Source of the DNA: TMED14 sp003444795
GTDB lineage: Bacteria > Bacteroidota > Bacteroidia > Flavobacteriales > Schleiferiaceae
Direction: 5' to 3'
NCBI GenBank assembly: GCA_963978445.1
Contig: CAXBRT010000082.1
Location: 1 to 8,216 of the forward strand
Length of the DNA stretch: 8,216 bases
The translations under genes and the position numbers were made by a program. Below the pieces are notes generated by a model that was given only the letters and a program-made list of their open reading frames with translations, did not search any database and was not told the origin of the DNA. Positions 1 through 6,413 of this stretch are shown in pieces; the first letter of the stretch is position 1; each line of letters opens with the position of its first letter.

Positions 1-2724
1 TGGGTGGCAGCATACGGCCCTGTTTGGAGCGCCGGCGGCGACCGCGGCATTTACAAGACTACCGATGGCGGCCAAAACTGGCGTCGCGTATTGCACGTGT
101 CCGACCACACGGGCTTCAATGAAGTACATGTGGATCCTCGCAATTCCAAAGTCCTTTATGCGACGGCGCACCAGCGTCGCCGCCACGTATGGACCTATAT
201 TTCGGGGGGACCTGAAAGTGGTTTGTATAAATCCGAAGACGGCGGTGAGACGTGGAACGAACTAAAGAACGGCCTGCCCAGCGGGGACAAGGGCCGTTTT
301 GCGCTGGCCATTTCACCCGTCAATCCTGATGTCATCTACTGCATGGTCGAAGGACATGGTTTGTACAAGAGCTCCGACCGTGGGGCGAGCTTCAGCAAGC
401 AAAGCGATCACGCGACCAGTGGCAATTACTATGTGGAGCTCTTTGCGAGTCCACATGATGTAGATATCGTCTATTCCATGGACACCTATGCCCAATGGTC
501 GGAAGATGGTGGCAAGACGTTCAAGGGCCTAGGGGAACGCGGCAAGCATGTGGACAATCACGTGGCTTGGATCGATCCCACCAACCCCAAGCACCTCATT
601 TTGGGCTGCGATGGAGGCCTCTATGAAACGTGGGACCATGCAAGCAGCTGGCATTTCAAGTCCAACCTTCCTGTTACGCAGTTCTACCGAGTGGCCGTAG
701 ATCAGGCCACGCCATTCTACAATGTCTACGGCGGAACCCAGGACAATTTCTCTTTGGGTGGACCCAGCCGTACCATAAACGATCGAGGTATCGTGAACAG
801 CGATTGGTACGTCACTCAAACGGGAGATGGCTTTGAATCTCAAGTAGATCCCATCAATCCCAACATCGTCTACGCACAAGCTCAGTATGGCTGGCTCCAA
901 CGCTATGACCGCCAGAGTGGCGAAGGGGTGCCCATCAAACCCATTGAAGGACCCGGCGAAAAGGCCTACCGATGGAACTGGGATGCCCCATTGCTCATTA
1001 GTCCGCATGACAATAAGACGCTCTACTTCGCCGCCAACATGCTTTTCAAAAGCACCGACCGCGGCAACAACTGGACGGCCATTTCAGGTGATTTGACCCG
1101 CCAAATTGATCGTAATGCCCTCCCTGTTATGGGTAAAGTTTGGAGCATGGATGCGATTGCAAAGAACCAGAGTACAACTATTTACGGCAACATCGTTGCG
1201 CTAAACGAATCCCCCGTAGCCAAAGGCTTGTTGTACATAGGTACCGATGATGGTTTGGTCCAAATCAGCGAGAACGACGGCCGCGAATGGCGCAAAGTCG
1301 AAAAATTCCCTGGTGTTCCCGCCAACACCTACGTCAATGATTTGAAGGCGTCTTTACACGATGCCAACGTTGTATATGCGGCCTTCAACAACCACAAAAA
1401 TGGCGATTTCAAGCCGTATGTTTTGGTATCCAAGAACAAGGGCAAGACCTGGGAAATCATTACCGGAGATTTGCCTGAACGTGGATCTGTCTACAGCATT
1501 GCACAAGACCACATCGATCCCAACCTCCTCTTCGCAGGAACGGAATTTGGCATTTACTACTCGACCACAGGCGGCACGACCTGGAAAAAATTGGGCAGTG
1601 GTCTGCCTACCGTAGCGGTTCGTGATATCGAGGTGCAGCGCCGCGAAAATGACCTGGTTGTCGCTACGTTTGGTCGCGGTTTCTATGTCTTGGACGACTA
1701 TAGTGCTTTGCGCGAATTCAGCCAAAAAGTCACCGACAAAAACGCGCACATTTTTGATGTCAAACCCGGTCTGCTTTACCACGAAGCCAGCCCCATTGGC
1801 TATGGCCCTCCAGGATTCATGGGTGCCGAGTACTTTATGGCGAGCAACCCCGATGTGGGAGTCACATTGACCTACCACATCAAAGAGGCACCAAAGACCC
1901 TGAAGGCCAAGCGCCAAGCCGAGGAGAAGAAAAACCCCGACGCCATCAAATACCCGAGTGCGGCTGAAATTCGCGCCGAGGACCAAGAGGTGGAGCCCTA
2001 TCTGATGGTGGTTATTCGGGATGCCTCCGGCACTCCATTGCGCCGATTGGTTCGCTCGTACAGCAGCGGCATCGCCCGCTTCACCTGGGATGGCAAGGTG
2101 GCTCGTCAAGATGCGCCAAAACGCGCCGCTCATTTTGTAGCGCCAGGAACCTACAGCGCCCAGCTGGTCGGCTTTGCCAATGGCCAGTTTGACACGCTGA
2201 CGTCGCCCAAGAGTTTTGAGGTCAAGCACCTCAACAATTTGACCTTGCCGACCACCAACGGGGAACTATTGGCGTTCCAACAGCGCGTCAACCAAGTAAG
2301 CCGGCGCTTTGATCGCTTTGAAATGACCTACCGCGAAACGGTTTCGCTTGCCAAGGACTTGTACGAGGCGCTGAAATACAGCCCAGCAGCTAACCCTGCT
2401 GATGTTCAGAGTGTTCTGGTCGTACAAACCGCCTTGAACGCCATGGACATTGTCTTGAATGGCGATGCTTCGCTGTCCAAGCGTGAGTTTGAAACCCTCC
2501 CTGGACTTGCTGATCGACTCTCCACAGCTACCTGGGGTTCCTATGGCATGCGCAGTGAAGTGACGGGCACGATGAAGGCCCAACTGAACATGGTGGAGGC
2601 CGAATTGCCCAAGCTCGAGAAAGAACTTGAAGCCTTGCAAGCCACGCTTAAAGCGCTTGAAACCAAAAGCATCAAAGATGGCGCCCCCTATGTGCGCGGC
2701 GGATTGGACAAGCCTTTACCTTAA
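1..2724 (+). CDS. VPS10/sortilin-like beta-propeller protein (BNR/Asp-box repeats), 5'-truncated
   Basis: The frame is open from the first base, so the N-terminus is off the window; the GTG at base 4 is not a credible start because it lies inside the conserved propeller. Counting the valine at bases 4-6 as residue 1, Asp-box motifs (S/T-x-D-x-G-x-x-W/F) occur at about 19-26 (TTDGGQNW), 77-84 (SEDGGETW), 123-130, 166-173 and 350-357, with degenerate copies near 422-429, 476-483 and 520-527. This fits the sortilin N-terminal/VPS10-type propeller of the roughly 1,000-residue 'glycosyl hydrolase' proteins common in Bacteroidota; by comparison about 150-200 residues are missing. The propeller ends near residue 565 (GRGFYVLDDY). 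A beta-rich segment follows (about 580-740), then a charged helical tail (about 755-890) with heptad-like Leu/Glu/Lys. No type IX secretion C-terminal domain is visible. Substrate and enzymatic activity are unknown; Asp boxes are structural and do not prove glycosidase activity. The gene ends with tandem stops TAA-TAG. Confidence 0.85.
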   Translation, partial: WVAAYGPVWSAGGDRGIYKTTDGGQNWRRVLHVSDHTGFNEVHVDPRNSKVLYATAHQRRRHVWTYISGGPESGLYKSEDGGETWNELKNGLPSGDKGRFALAISPVNPDVIYCMVEGHGLYKSSDRGASFSKQSDHATSGNYYVELFASPHDVDIVYSMDTYAQWSEDGGKTFKGLGERGKHVDNHVAWIDPTNPKHLILGCDGGLYETWDHASSWHFKSNLPVTQFYRVAVDQATPFYNVYGGTQDNFSLGGPSRTINDRGIVNSDWYVTQTGDGFESQVDPINPNIVYAQAQYGWLQRYDRQSGEGVPIKPIEGPGEKAYRWNWDAPLLISPHDNKTLYFAANMLFKSTDRGNNWTAISGDLTRQIDRNALPVMGKVWSMDAIAKNQSTTIYGNIVALNESPVAKGLLYIGTDDGLVQISENDGREWRKVEKFPGVPANTYVNDLKASLHDANVVYAAFNNHKNGDFKPYVLVSKNKGKTWEIITGDLPERGSVYSIAQDHIDPNLLFAGTEFGIYYSTTGGTTWKKLGSGLPTVAVRDIEVQRRENDLVVATFGRGFYVLDDYSALREFSQKVTDKNAHIFDVKPGLLYHEASPIGYGPPGFMGAEYFMASNPDVGVTLTYHIKEAPKTLKAKRQAEEKKNPDAIKYPSAAEIRAEDQEVEPYLMVVIRDASGTPLRRLVRSYSSGIARFTWDGKVARQDAPKRAAHFVAPGTYSAQLVGFANGQFDTLTSPKSFEVKHLNNLTLPTTNGELLAFQQRVNQVSRRFDRFEMTYRETVSLAKDLYEALKYSPAANPADVQSVLVVQTALNAMDIVLNGDASLSKREFETLPGLADRLSTATWGSYGMRSEVTGTMKAQLNMVEAELPKLEKELEALQATLKALETKSIKDGAPYVRGGLDKPLP

Positions 2725-2730
2725 TAGATC

Positions 2731-2764
2731 GCCGCGCCCAAGCTTGGGCGCGGCCTCCTTTTTT
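2731..2764 (+). terminator. Rho-independent terminator of the propeller gene
   Basis: A perfect 24-bp inverted repeat (2731-2754, arms GCCGCGCCCAAG and CTTGGGCGCGGC) starts six bases after the TAA stop and is followed by a C/T-rich stretch ending in six Ts (2759-2764). In the RNA the central bases would open as a loop, leaving a very GC-rich stem. There is no T-run on the opposite side, so it should work only for the plus-strand gene. Confidence 0.85.
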
Positions 2765-2782
2765 GCGCCCGACTGGGCGGAT

Positions 2783-2812
2783 AAAAAAAGGCGCCCCGTG
2801 GGGCGCCTTTTT
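2783..2812. terminator. Bidirectional terminator between convergent genes
   Basis: Seven As (2783-2789) precede a GC-only stem, GGCGCCC (2790-2796) pairing with GGGCGCC (2801-2807) around a four-base loop, followed by five Ts (2808-2812). Read on the minus strand the A-run becomes a seven-T tract about 44-50 bases beyond the stop of the ketoacyl synthase gene. It is therefore the obvious terminator for that gene and a back-up for the propeller gene. Confidence 0.85.
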
Positions 2813-2832
2813 CAGTATCTAGTTTAACCTGT

Positions 2833-3906
2833 TTAGAAACGGTAGACGAAGGCATTGATGTTCATTCCAGCTCCCACGGAAGCAAAGAGAACTACGTCGC
2901 CTTTGGCCACGCTGTGTCCCTGGTAGTTCTCATGGCGTACCATATCCAACAAGGTGGGAACGGTAGCGACTGAGCTATTGCCCATCCACTGAATGGACAT
3001 GGGCATCACGGCATCCAAATCCGCTTTCATGCCGTACAGCTTGTACAAACGTTCACCAACGGCATGGTCCAATTTAGCATTCGCTTGGTGCATGAAGATT
3101 TTCTTCACTTCGGAGAGGTCCACCCCTGCGTTGTCGAGCGCCGCCTTCATAGCGTCGGGCACGTTGCGAATGGCAAACTCATAGATTTTGCGGCCCTTCA
3201 TCTTGATCAAACGATCGGTGCGGTCAAGTTCCGGATTGTTCGAAGGATTGGATTTCAAAAAGTAGGCTTCGTTTTTGGTGTAGGACACTGCCGAACGCCC
3301 AATGATACCTGTTCCTTCTTCCGCGTCTTTCAGCTCAAAACAAGCCGCTCCAGCGCCGTCCGAGAAGATCATCGAGTCACGGTCGTGTGGGTCGACAATA
3401 CGGGAAAGGGTTTCGCACCCAATGACTAGCGCTTTTTTCGCCATCCCCCCGCGCAGATAAGCTTCGGCAACCAGAACCCCCTGAATCCAACCAGGGCAGC
3501 CTGCCAGCACATCAAAAGCCACCACATTGGGGTTTTCAATGCCCATTTCGTGCTTCACACGTGAGGCAATGCTCGGCATTTGCTCCATTACGCGGGAACC
3601 ATGTTCGATATCTCCAAAATTTTGGCCTACAATCAGTAAGTCCAAATCTTCTGCATCCCAACCTGCATCCTCTAGGGCTTTCTGCCCTGCGATGGCGCCC
3701 AAATCTTTGGAGGTTTGGTCCGGGCGCGCATAACGACGCTCGGCGATTTCGGTGATGTTTTGGAACTTTTCAATAATCACTTCGTTAGGTTGAGCGAATG
3801 GAGTTCCATCCTCATCCAAAAAGTGGCGATCCAAAAAAGCACTATTGGGTACAGTCACTTCAGGTACGCAAGACCCTGTGCCCGTGATAACAATCGCTGG
3901 TTTCAT
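2833..3906 (-). CDS. Ketoacyl-ACP synthase III (FabH-like, divergent)
   Basis: This 357-residue thiolase-fold enzyme should catalyse a decarboxylating Claisen condensation between an acyl thioester and a malonyl-ACP-type extender in the cytosol. The FabH triad is present: Cys137 (AGCPGW), His273 (FMHQAN) and Asn310 (MGNSSVATVP); the FSDGAGA loop is at 181-187 and the C-terminal glycine loop is GAGMN at 345-349. It is about 40 residues longer than E. coli FabH (317), partly through an N-terminal insertion around residues 30-45. Aligned on TGI/TEI, the FabH residues Trp32 and Arg36 that hold the CoA adenine correspond to Lys47 and Ile51, so the donor site differs from housekeeping FabH. It stands alone, convergent with the propeller gene and divergent from folE, not in a fatty-acid operon. 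The start is supported by a TACTTTTG promoter element five bases upstream. The family is confident; whether it serves fatty acid synthesis or a specialised lipid/polyketide route is not determined. Confidence 0.9.
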   Translation of the reverse strand: MKPAIVITGTGSCVPEVTVPNSAFLDRHFLDEDGTPFAQPNEVIIEKFQNITEIAERRYARPDQTSKDLGAIAGQKALEDAGWDAEDLDLLIVGQNFGDIEHGSRVMEQMPSIASRVKHEMGIENPNVVAFDVLAGCPGWIQGVLVAEAYLRGGMAKKALVIGCETLSRIVDPHDRDSMIFSDGAGAACFELKDAEEGTGIIGRSAVSYTKNEAYFLKSNPSNNPELDRTDRLIKMKGRKIYEFAIRNVPDAMKAALDNAGVDLSEVKKIFMHQANAKLDHAVGERLYKLYGMKADLDAVMPMSIQWMGNSSVATVPTLLDMVRHENYQGHSVAKGDVVLFASVGAGMNINAFVYRF

Positions 3907-3911
3907 GGGCG

Positions 3912-3919
3912 CAAAAGTA
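3912..3919 (-). promoter_or_regulatory. -7 promoter element for the ketoacyl synthase gene
   Basis: Read on the minus strand this is TACTTTTG, an exact match to the Bacteroidota -7 consensus TAnnTTTG, five bases before the ATG (3906-3904). No TTG-type -33 element is seen at the usual distance. The spacing puts the transcription start at or next to the start codon, predicting a leaderless or nearly leaderless mRNA. Confidence 0.6.
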
Positions 3920-3942
3920 CCCCTTTTTGATGAGATGGGCCG

Positions 3943-3950
3943 TACTTTTG
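3943..3950 (+). promoter_or_regulatory. -7 promoter element for the folE operon
   Basis: TACTTTTG matches the Bacteroidota -7 consensus TAnnTTTG exactly and ends five bases before the folE ATG at 3956. The nearest upstream TTG (3927-3929) leaves only 13 bases of spacer, shorter than normal for a -33 element. It supports the ATG at 3956 over in-frame upstream ATGs at 3905 and 3935, which would lie upstream of this promoter element. Confidence 0.6.
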
Positions 3951-3955
3951 CCCAT

Positions 3956-4630
3956 ATGAACTCGAGCGACCTTCACGACGACCACGATCACCTTGGATCG
4001 GCGTTTGACACACCGCTGCGCCCAGATGCCTTTGAGCTTTCGGAGGATGAAAAGATTGCACGCATTGAAACACATATTCGTGGCATCTTGAACACCTTGG
4101 GGATGGACCTGTCCGATGACAGCATAAAGGGCACTCCGAAAAGGGTCGCAAAGATGTTTGTCAAAGAGGCCTTTGGCGGTCTAGACCCGGCCAAAAAACC
4201 AGTTCTGAACACCTTTGAGAATTCCTACCAGTACGGCGAAATGCTCGTGGAGAAAAACATCGTGGTGTATTCGACCTGTGAACACCACCTTCTCCCCATT
4301 GTTGGTCGCGCTCATATTGCCTACCTGTCTAAAGATCGGGTGATTGGCTTGAGTAAGATGAACCGAATCGTCGATTTCTACGCGAAGCGCCCACAGGTTC
4401 AAGAGCGTTTGACCCGCCAAATCACCGCGGCCCTCCAAGAGGCCTTGGGAACCCCTGACGTGGCGGTGCTCATCGATGCCAAACACCTTTGTGTGAATGC
4501 GCGCGGCATTCGGGACATCGATTCCAGCACGATAACCTCAGAATACGGCGGCCGATTTGCGCATGAAGACGGATTAAAGCAAGATTTTCTTTCGTACATC
4601 CAATTAAAAACCGAATTTGGGGACGAATGA
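3956..4630 (+). CDS. folE: GTP cyclohydrolase I
   Basis: Homo-decameric Zn enzyme converting GTP to 7,8-dihydroneopterin triphosphate, the entry step to folate and other pterins. From the ATG at 3956 the protein is 224 residues, close to E. coli FolE. Zn ligands are visible as Cys108 and His111 (STCEHHLLP) and Cys179 (KHLCV), with the catalytic histidine equivalent at His110; these correspond to E. coli C110, H113, C181 and H112. The region 131-144 (GLSKMNRIVDFYAK) and the tail NARGIRD...SEYGG (181-199) are also characteristic. Longer in-frame starts exist (3845, 3905, 3935) but would overlap the opposed gene or the promoter, and only the 3956 start follows a -7 element. The first 20 or so residues are Asp/His-rich and unconserved. 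The stop overlaps the cysS start as ATGA, indicating translational coupling. Confidence 0.95.
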   Translation: MNSSDLHDDHDHLGSAFDTPLRPDAFELSEDEKIARIETHIRGILNTLGMDLSDDSIKGTPKRVAKMFVKEAFGGLDPAKKPVLNTFENSYQYGEMLVEKNIVVYSTCEHHLLPIVGRAHIAYLSKDRVIGLSKMNRIVDFYAKRPQVQERLTRQITAALQEALGTPDVAVLIDAKHLCVNARGIRDIDSSTITSEYGGRFAHEDGLKQDFLSYIQLKTEFGDE

Positions 4631-6114
4631 GCCAGTTGCACATTTTTGACAGCCACCAAGGCAGCTTACAACCCTTCCGCCCCGTGCAGGAGGGACACGT
4701 GGGACTCTATGTCTGTGGCCCAACTGTCTACAGCAATGTTCATTTGGGCAATGTTCGCACCTTTTTATCTTTTGACTTAGTCTTCCGCTACCTGCAGTAC
4801 CAAGGATACAAGGTGCGCTATGTTCGGAATATTACCGATGCCGGTCACCTCGTGGACGATGCGGATGAAGGTGAAGACAAAGTTGGGGCTCGTGCCAAGG
4901 TGGAGAAGCTGGAACCTATGGAAATTGTTCAGCGCTACACCGTGGATTTCCACAATGTCATGCGCGCCTTCAATACACTCCCGCCCTCCATTGAACCGAC
5001 CGCCACTGGACATATCGTCGAACAAATTGCGATGACGCAACAACTCATTGCCAACGGATGGGCCTATGAAGCCAATGGCTCCGTGTACTTTGACGTGGAG
5101 ACCTATAGCCAGACCCATCCCTACGGTGAACTATCTGGCCGAAACATTGATGAAATGCGCTCGGGCACCCGCGATCTGGACGGTCAAAGTGACAAGCGCT
5201 CTCCTTTGGATTTTGCGCTTTGGAAAAAGGCTTCTGATGCGCACATCATGCGTTGGGCCAGTCCATGGGGCGATGGATTCCCCGGCTGGCACCTGGAGTG
5301 TTCAGCGATGAGCACCAAGTACTTGGGCGAGACCTTTGATATTCACGGCGGCGGTATGGACCTCAAATTCCCGCACCACGAATGTGAAATCGCCCAGAAC
5401 AAAGGCGCAACGGGTTGTGGCGGTGCCAACGTATGGATGCATGCCAACATGCTGACCCTCAACGGGAAGCGCATGTCCAAATCCACCGGAAACACCTTGC
5501 TCCCCGGAGAATTGCTTTCTGGCGATTCCCCGCACTTGACCAAGGGATATTCCGCCTCTGTCGCGCGCTTCTTTATCCACCAAGCCCATTACCGCTCCGT
5601 GTTGGACTTCTCGGATGAGGCCCTTCAAGCGGCCGAAAAAGGCTACCAACGCCTGACCCATGCCCTGCAAACGCTGGAAAAGCGTGTGGGTGGTGGACCC
5701 GCAAAGGGAACGTTTGATGTGGATGCTTGGCAGGAACGCTGTTTGGATGCCATGAACAACGATTTCAACAGCCCCATCCTAATTGCCCACCTCTTTGATG
5801 CGGTTAAAGCCATTCAGGCCGACCAGAACGACAACAGTCACCTCGGACAGGAAGGCGCTGCCGCCTTGCTGGGCCACATGAGAGCATGGATGTTTGAGGT
5901 CCTGGGGCTACACCCAGAATCAGCGAACAGCACCGGAAGCGGCTCTTCACAAAAGGCTCTGGACGCAGCCATGCATATCGTGTTGGACGCTAGACGTAAA
6001 GCGCGTGAGCAAAAAGACTGGGCGACCAGCGATGCCATTCGCGACCAACTTGCTGCAGGGGGCATCCAGGTCAAAGACGGACCCGACGGAAGCACCTACA
6101 GCATTCAAGAATGA
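4627..6114 (+). CDS. cysS: Cysteinyl-tRNA synthetase
   Basis: Class I aminoacyl-tRNA synthetase charging tRNA-Cys with cysteine in the cytosol. At 495 residues it is slightly longer than E. coli CysS (461). The Rossmann fold carries the HIGH-type motif as HLGN (39-42) after VCGPTVY (29-35), and the KMSKS loop reads RMSKS (282-286). The Zn site that discriminates cysteine is complete: Cys30, Cys225 (WHLECSAMS), His250 and Glu254 (FPHHECEIAQ), with the same 25-residue spacing between Cys and His as in E. coli. The C-terminal DALR-type helical domain follows, including the NNDFNSP motif at 377-383. A short Ser/Gly/Asn linker near 432-441 precedes the last helices. Both ends overlap neighbours by ATGA: the folE stop at its start and the yidD start at its end. 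Confidence 0.97.
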   Translation: MSQLHIFDSHQGSLQPFRPVQEGHVGLYVCGPTVYSNVHLGNVRTFLSFDLVFRYLQYQGYKVRYVRNITDAGHLVDDADEGEDKVGARAKVEKLEPMEIVQRYTVDFHNVMRAFNTLPPSIEPTATGHIVEQIAMTQQLIANGWAYEANGSVYFDVETYSQTHPYGELSGRNIDEMRSGTRDLDGQSDKRSPLDFALWKKASDAHIMRWASPWGDGFPGWHLECSAMSTKYLGETFDIHGGGMDLKFPHHECEIAQNKGATGCGGANVWMHANMLTLNGKRMSKSTGNTLLPGELLSGDSPHLTKGYSASVARFFIHQAHYRSVLDFSDEALQAAEKGYQRLTHALQTLEKRVGGGPAKGTFDVDAWQERCLDAMNNDFNSPILIAHLFDAVKAIQADQNDNSHLGQEGAAALLGHMRAWMFEVLGLHPESANSTGSGSSQKALDAAMHIVLDARRKAREQKDWATSDAIRDQLAAGGIQVKDGPDGSTYSIQE

Positions 6115-6365
6115 AGCCACTCAGCTGGATTCTAGGTCTACCCTTCCTCCTGCTGATTGGAGTGTATAAATATCTCATTTCCCCTTTTACTCCGCCCTCT
6201 TGTCGGCACACGCCGACTTGCTCGAGCTATGCTTCGGAAGCGGTTCGGGAGTGGGGCCCCCTTGAAGGGGGTTGGATGGCGATGAAGCGCATTGGACGCT
6301 GCCACCCCTGGGGCAGCCATGGCTGGGATCCCGTACCTAAAAAGTCCGCTAAAAACGACAAATAA
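6111..6365 (+). CDS. yidD: Membrane protein insertion efficiency factor YidD
   Basis: An 84-residue protein of the YidD family (DUF37, 'haemolytic domain'), a small inner-membrane-associated factor that assists YidC/Sec insertion of membrane proteins. A hydrophobic, probably amphipathic N-terminal helix spans about residues 5-24. The family core follows: YLISPFTPPSC (21-31), PTCSSYASEAV (35-45), then GRCHPWGSHGWDPVP (62-76), with the three conserved cysteines at 31, 37 and 64. Length is typical. In many bacteria yidD sits in rpmH-rnpA-yidD-yidC; here it is instead fused by an ATGA overlap to cysS and followed 48 bases later by lgt, giving it an envelope-biogenesis neighbour. The tail (KKSAKNDK) is basic and unconserved. 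Confidence 0.93.
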   Translation: MKPLSWILGLPFLLLIGVYKYLISPFTPPSCRHTPTCSSYASEAVREWGPLEGGWMAMKRIGRCHPWGSHGWDPVPKKSAKNDK

Positions 6366-6401
6366 GCGACCCGCGTCACCTAGTGGTTCCGTGGACTTCG
6401 G

Positions 6402-6409
6402 TATCTTCG
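6402..6409 (+). promoter_or_regulatory. Possible -7 element before lgt
   Basis: TATCTTCG differs from TAnnTTTG at one base and lies four bases from the lgt ATG, nearly the same geometry as the two elements around 3912-3950. No -33 TTG is evident. The 48-base gap it occupies (6366-6413) has no T-run hairpin, so read-through from folE-cysS-yidD is also likely. Confidence 0.35.
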
Positions 6410-6413
6410 TTTC

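Larger units (their letters stand above)
3904..3958. repeat. Inverted repeat forming symmetric divergent promoters
   Basis: The nine-mer GTACTTTTG occurs on the plus strand at 3942-3950 and on the minus strand at 3920-3912, separated by 21 bases. Each copy lies exactly five bases from the ATG of its own gene (CGCCC on the left, CCCAT on the right). This is best read as two back-to-back -7 elements rather than an operator, though a dimeric regulator site cannot be excluded. Confidence 0.6.

Noticed and set aside
4..6. GTG as the start codon of the propeller gene
   Set aside because: The protein is already inside conserved propeller sequence here and the frame is open to the window edge, so the real start lies upstream.
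1354..2229. A 291-codon open frame on the minus strand inside the propeller gene
   Set aside because: The translation shows no family resemblance and lies fully antisense to a well-conserved plus-strand protein; it is a by-product of that gene's codon use. The same applies to the 159-codon minus-strand frame at 529-1008.
2766..2779. Small CGCCC/GGGCG hairpin as a third terminator
   Set aside because: The stem is only five base pairs and no T-run follows it on either strand.
3912..3950. The inverted repeat as a transcription-factor operator or a terminator
   Set aside because: Each arm is explained by a -7 element at fixed distance from a start codon; the 21-base separation and lack of a T-run argue against a terminator. 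A regulator site is not excluded but not needed.
3845..3955. Longer N-terminal form of FolE starting at 3845, 3905 or 3935
   Set aside because: These starts overlap the opposed ketoacyl synthase gene or lie upstream of the -7 element, and would add residues not typical of FolE. The ATG at 3956 fits both promoter and family length.
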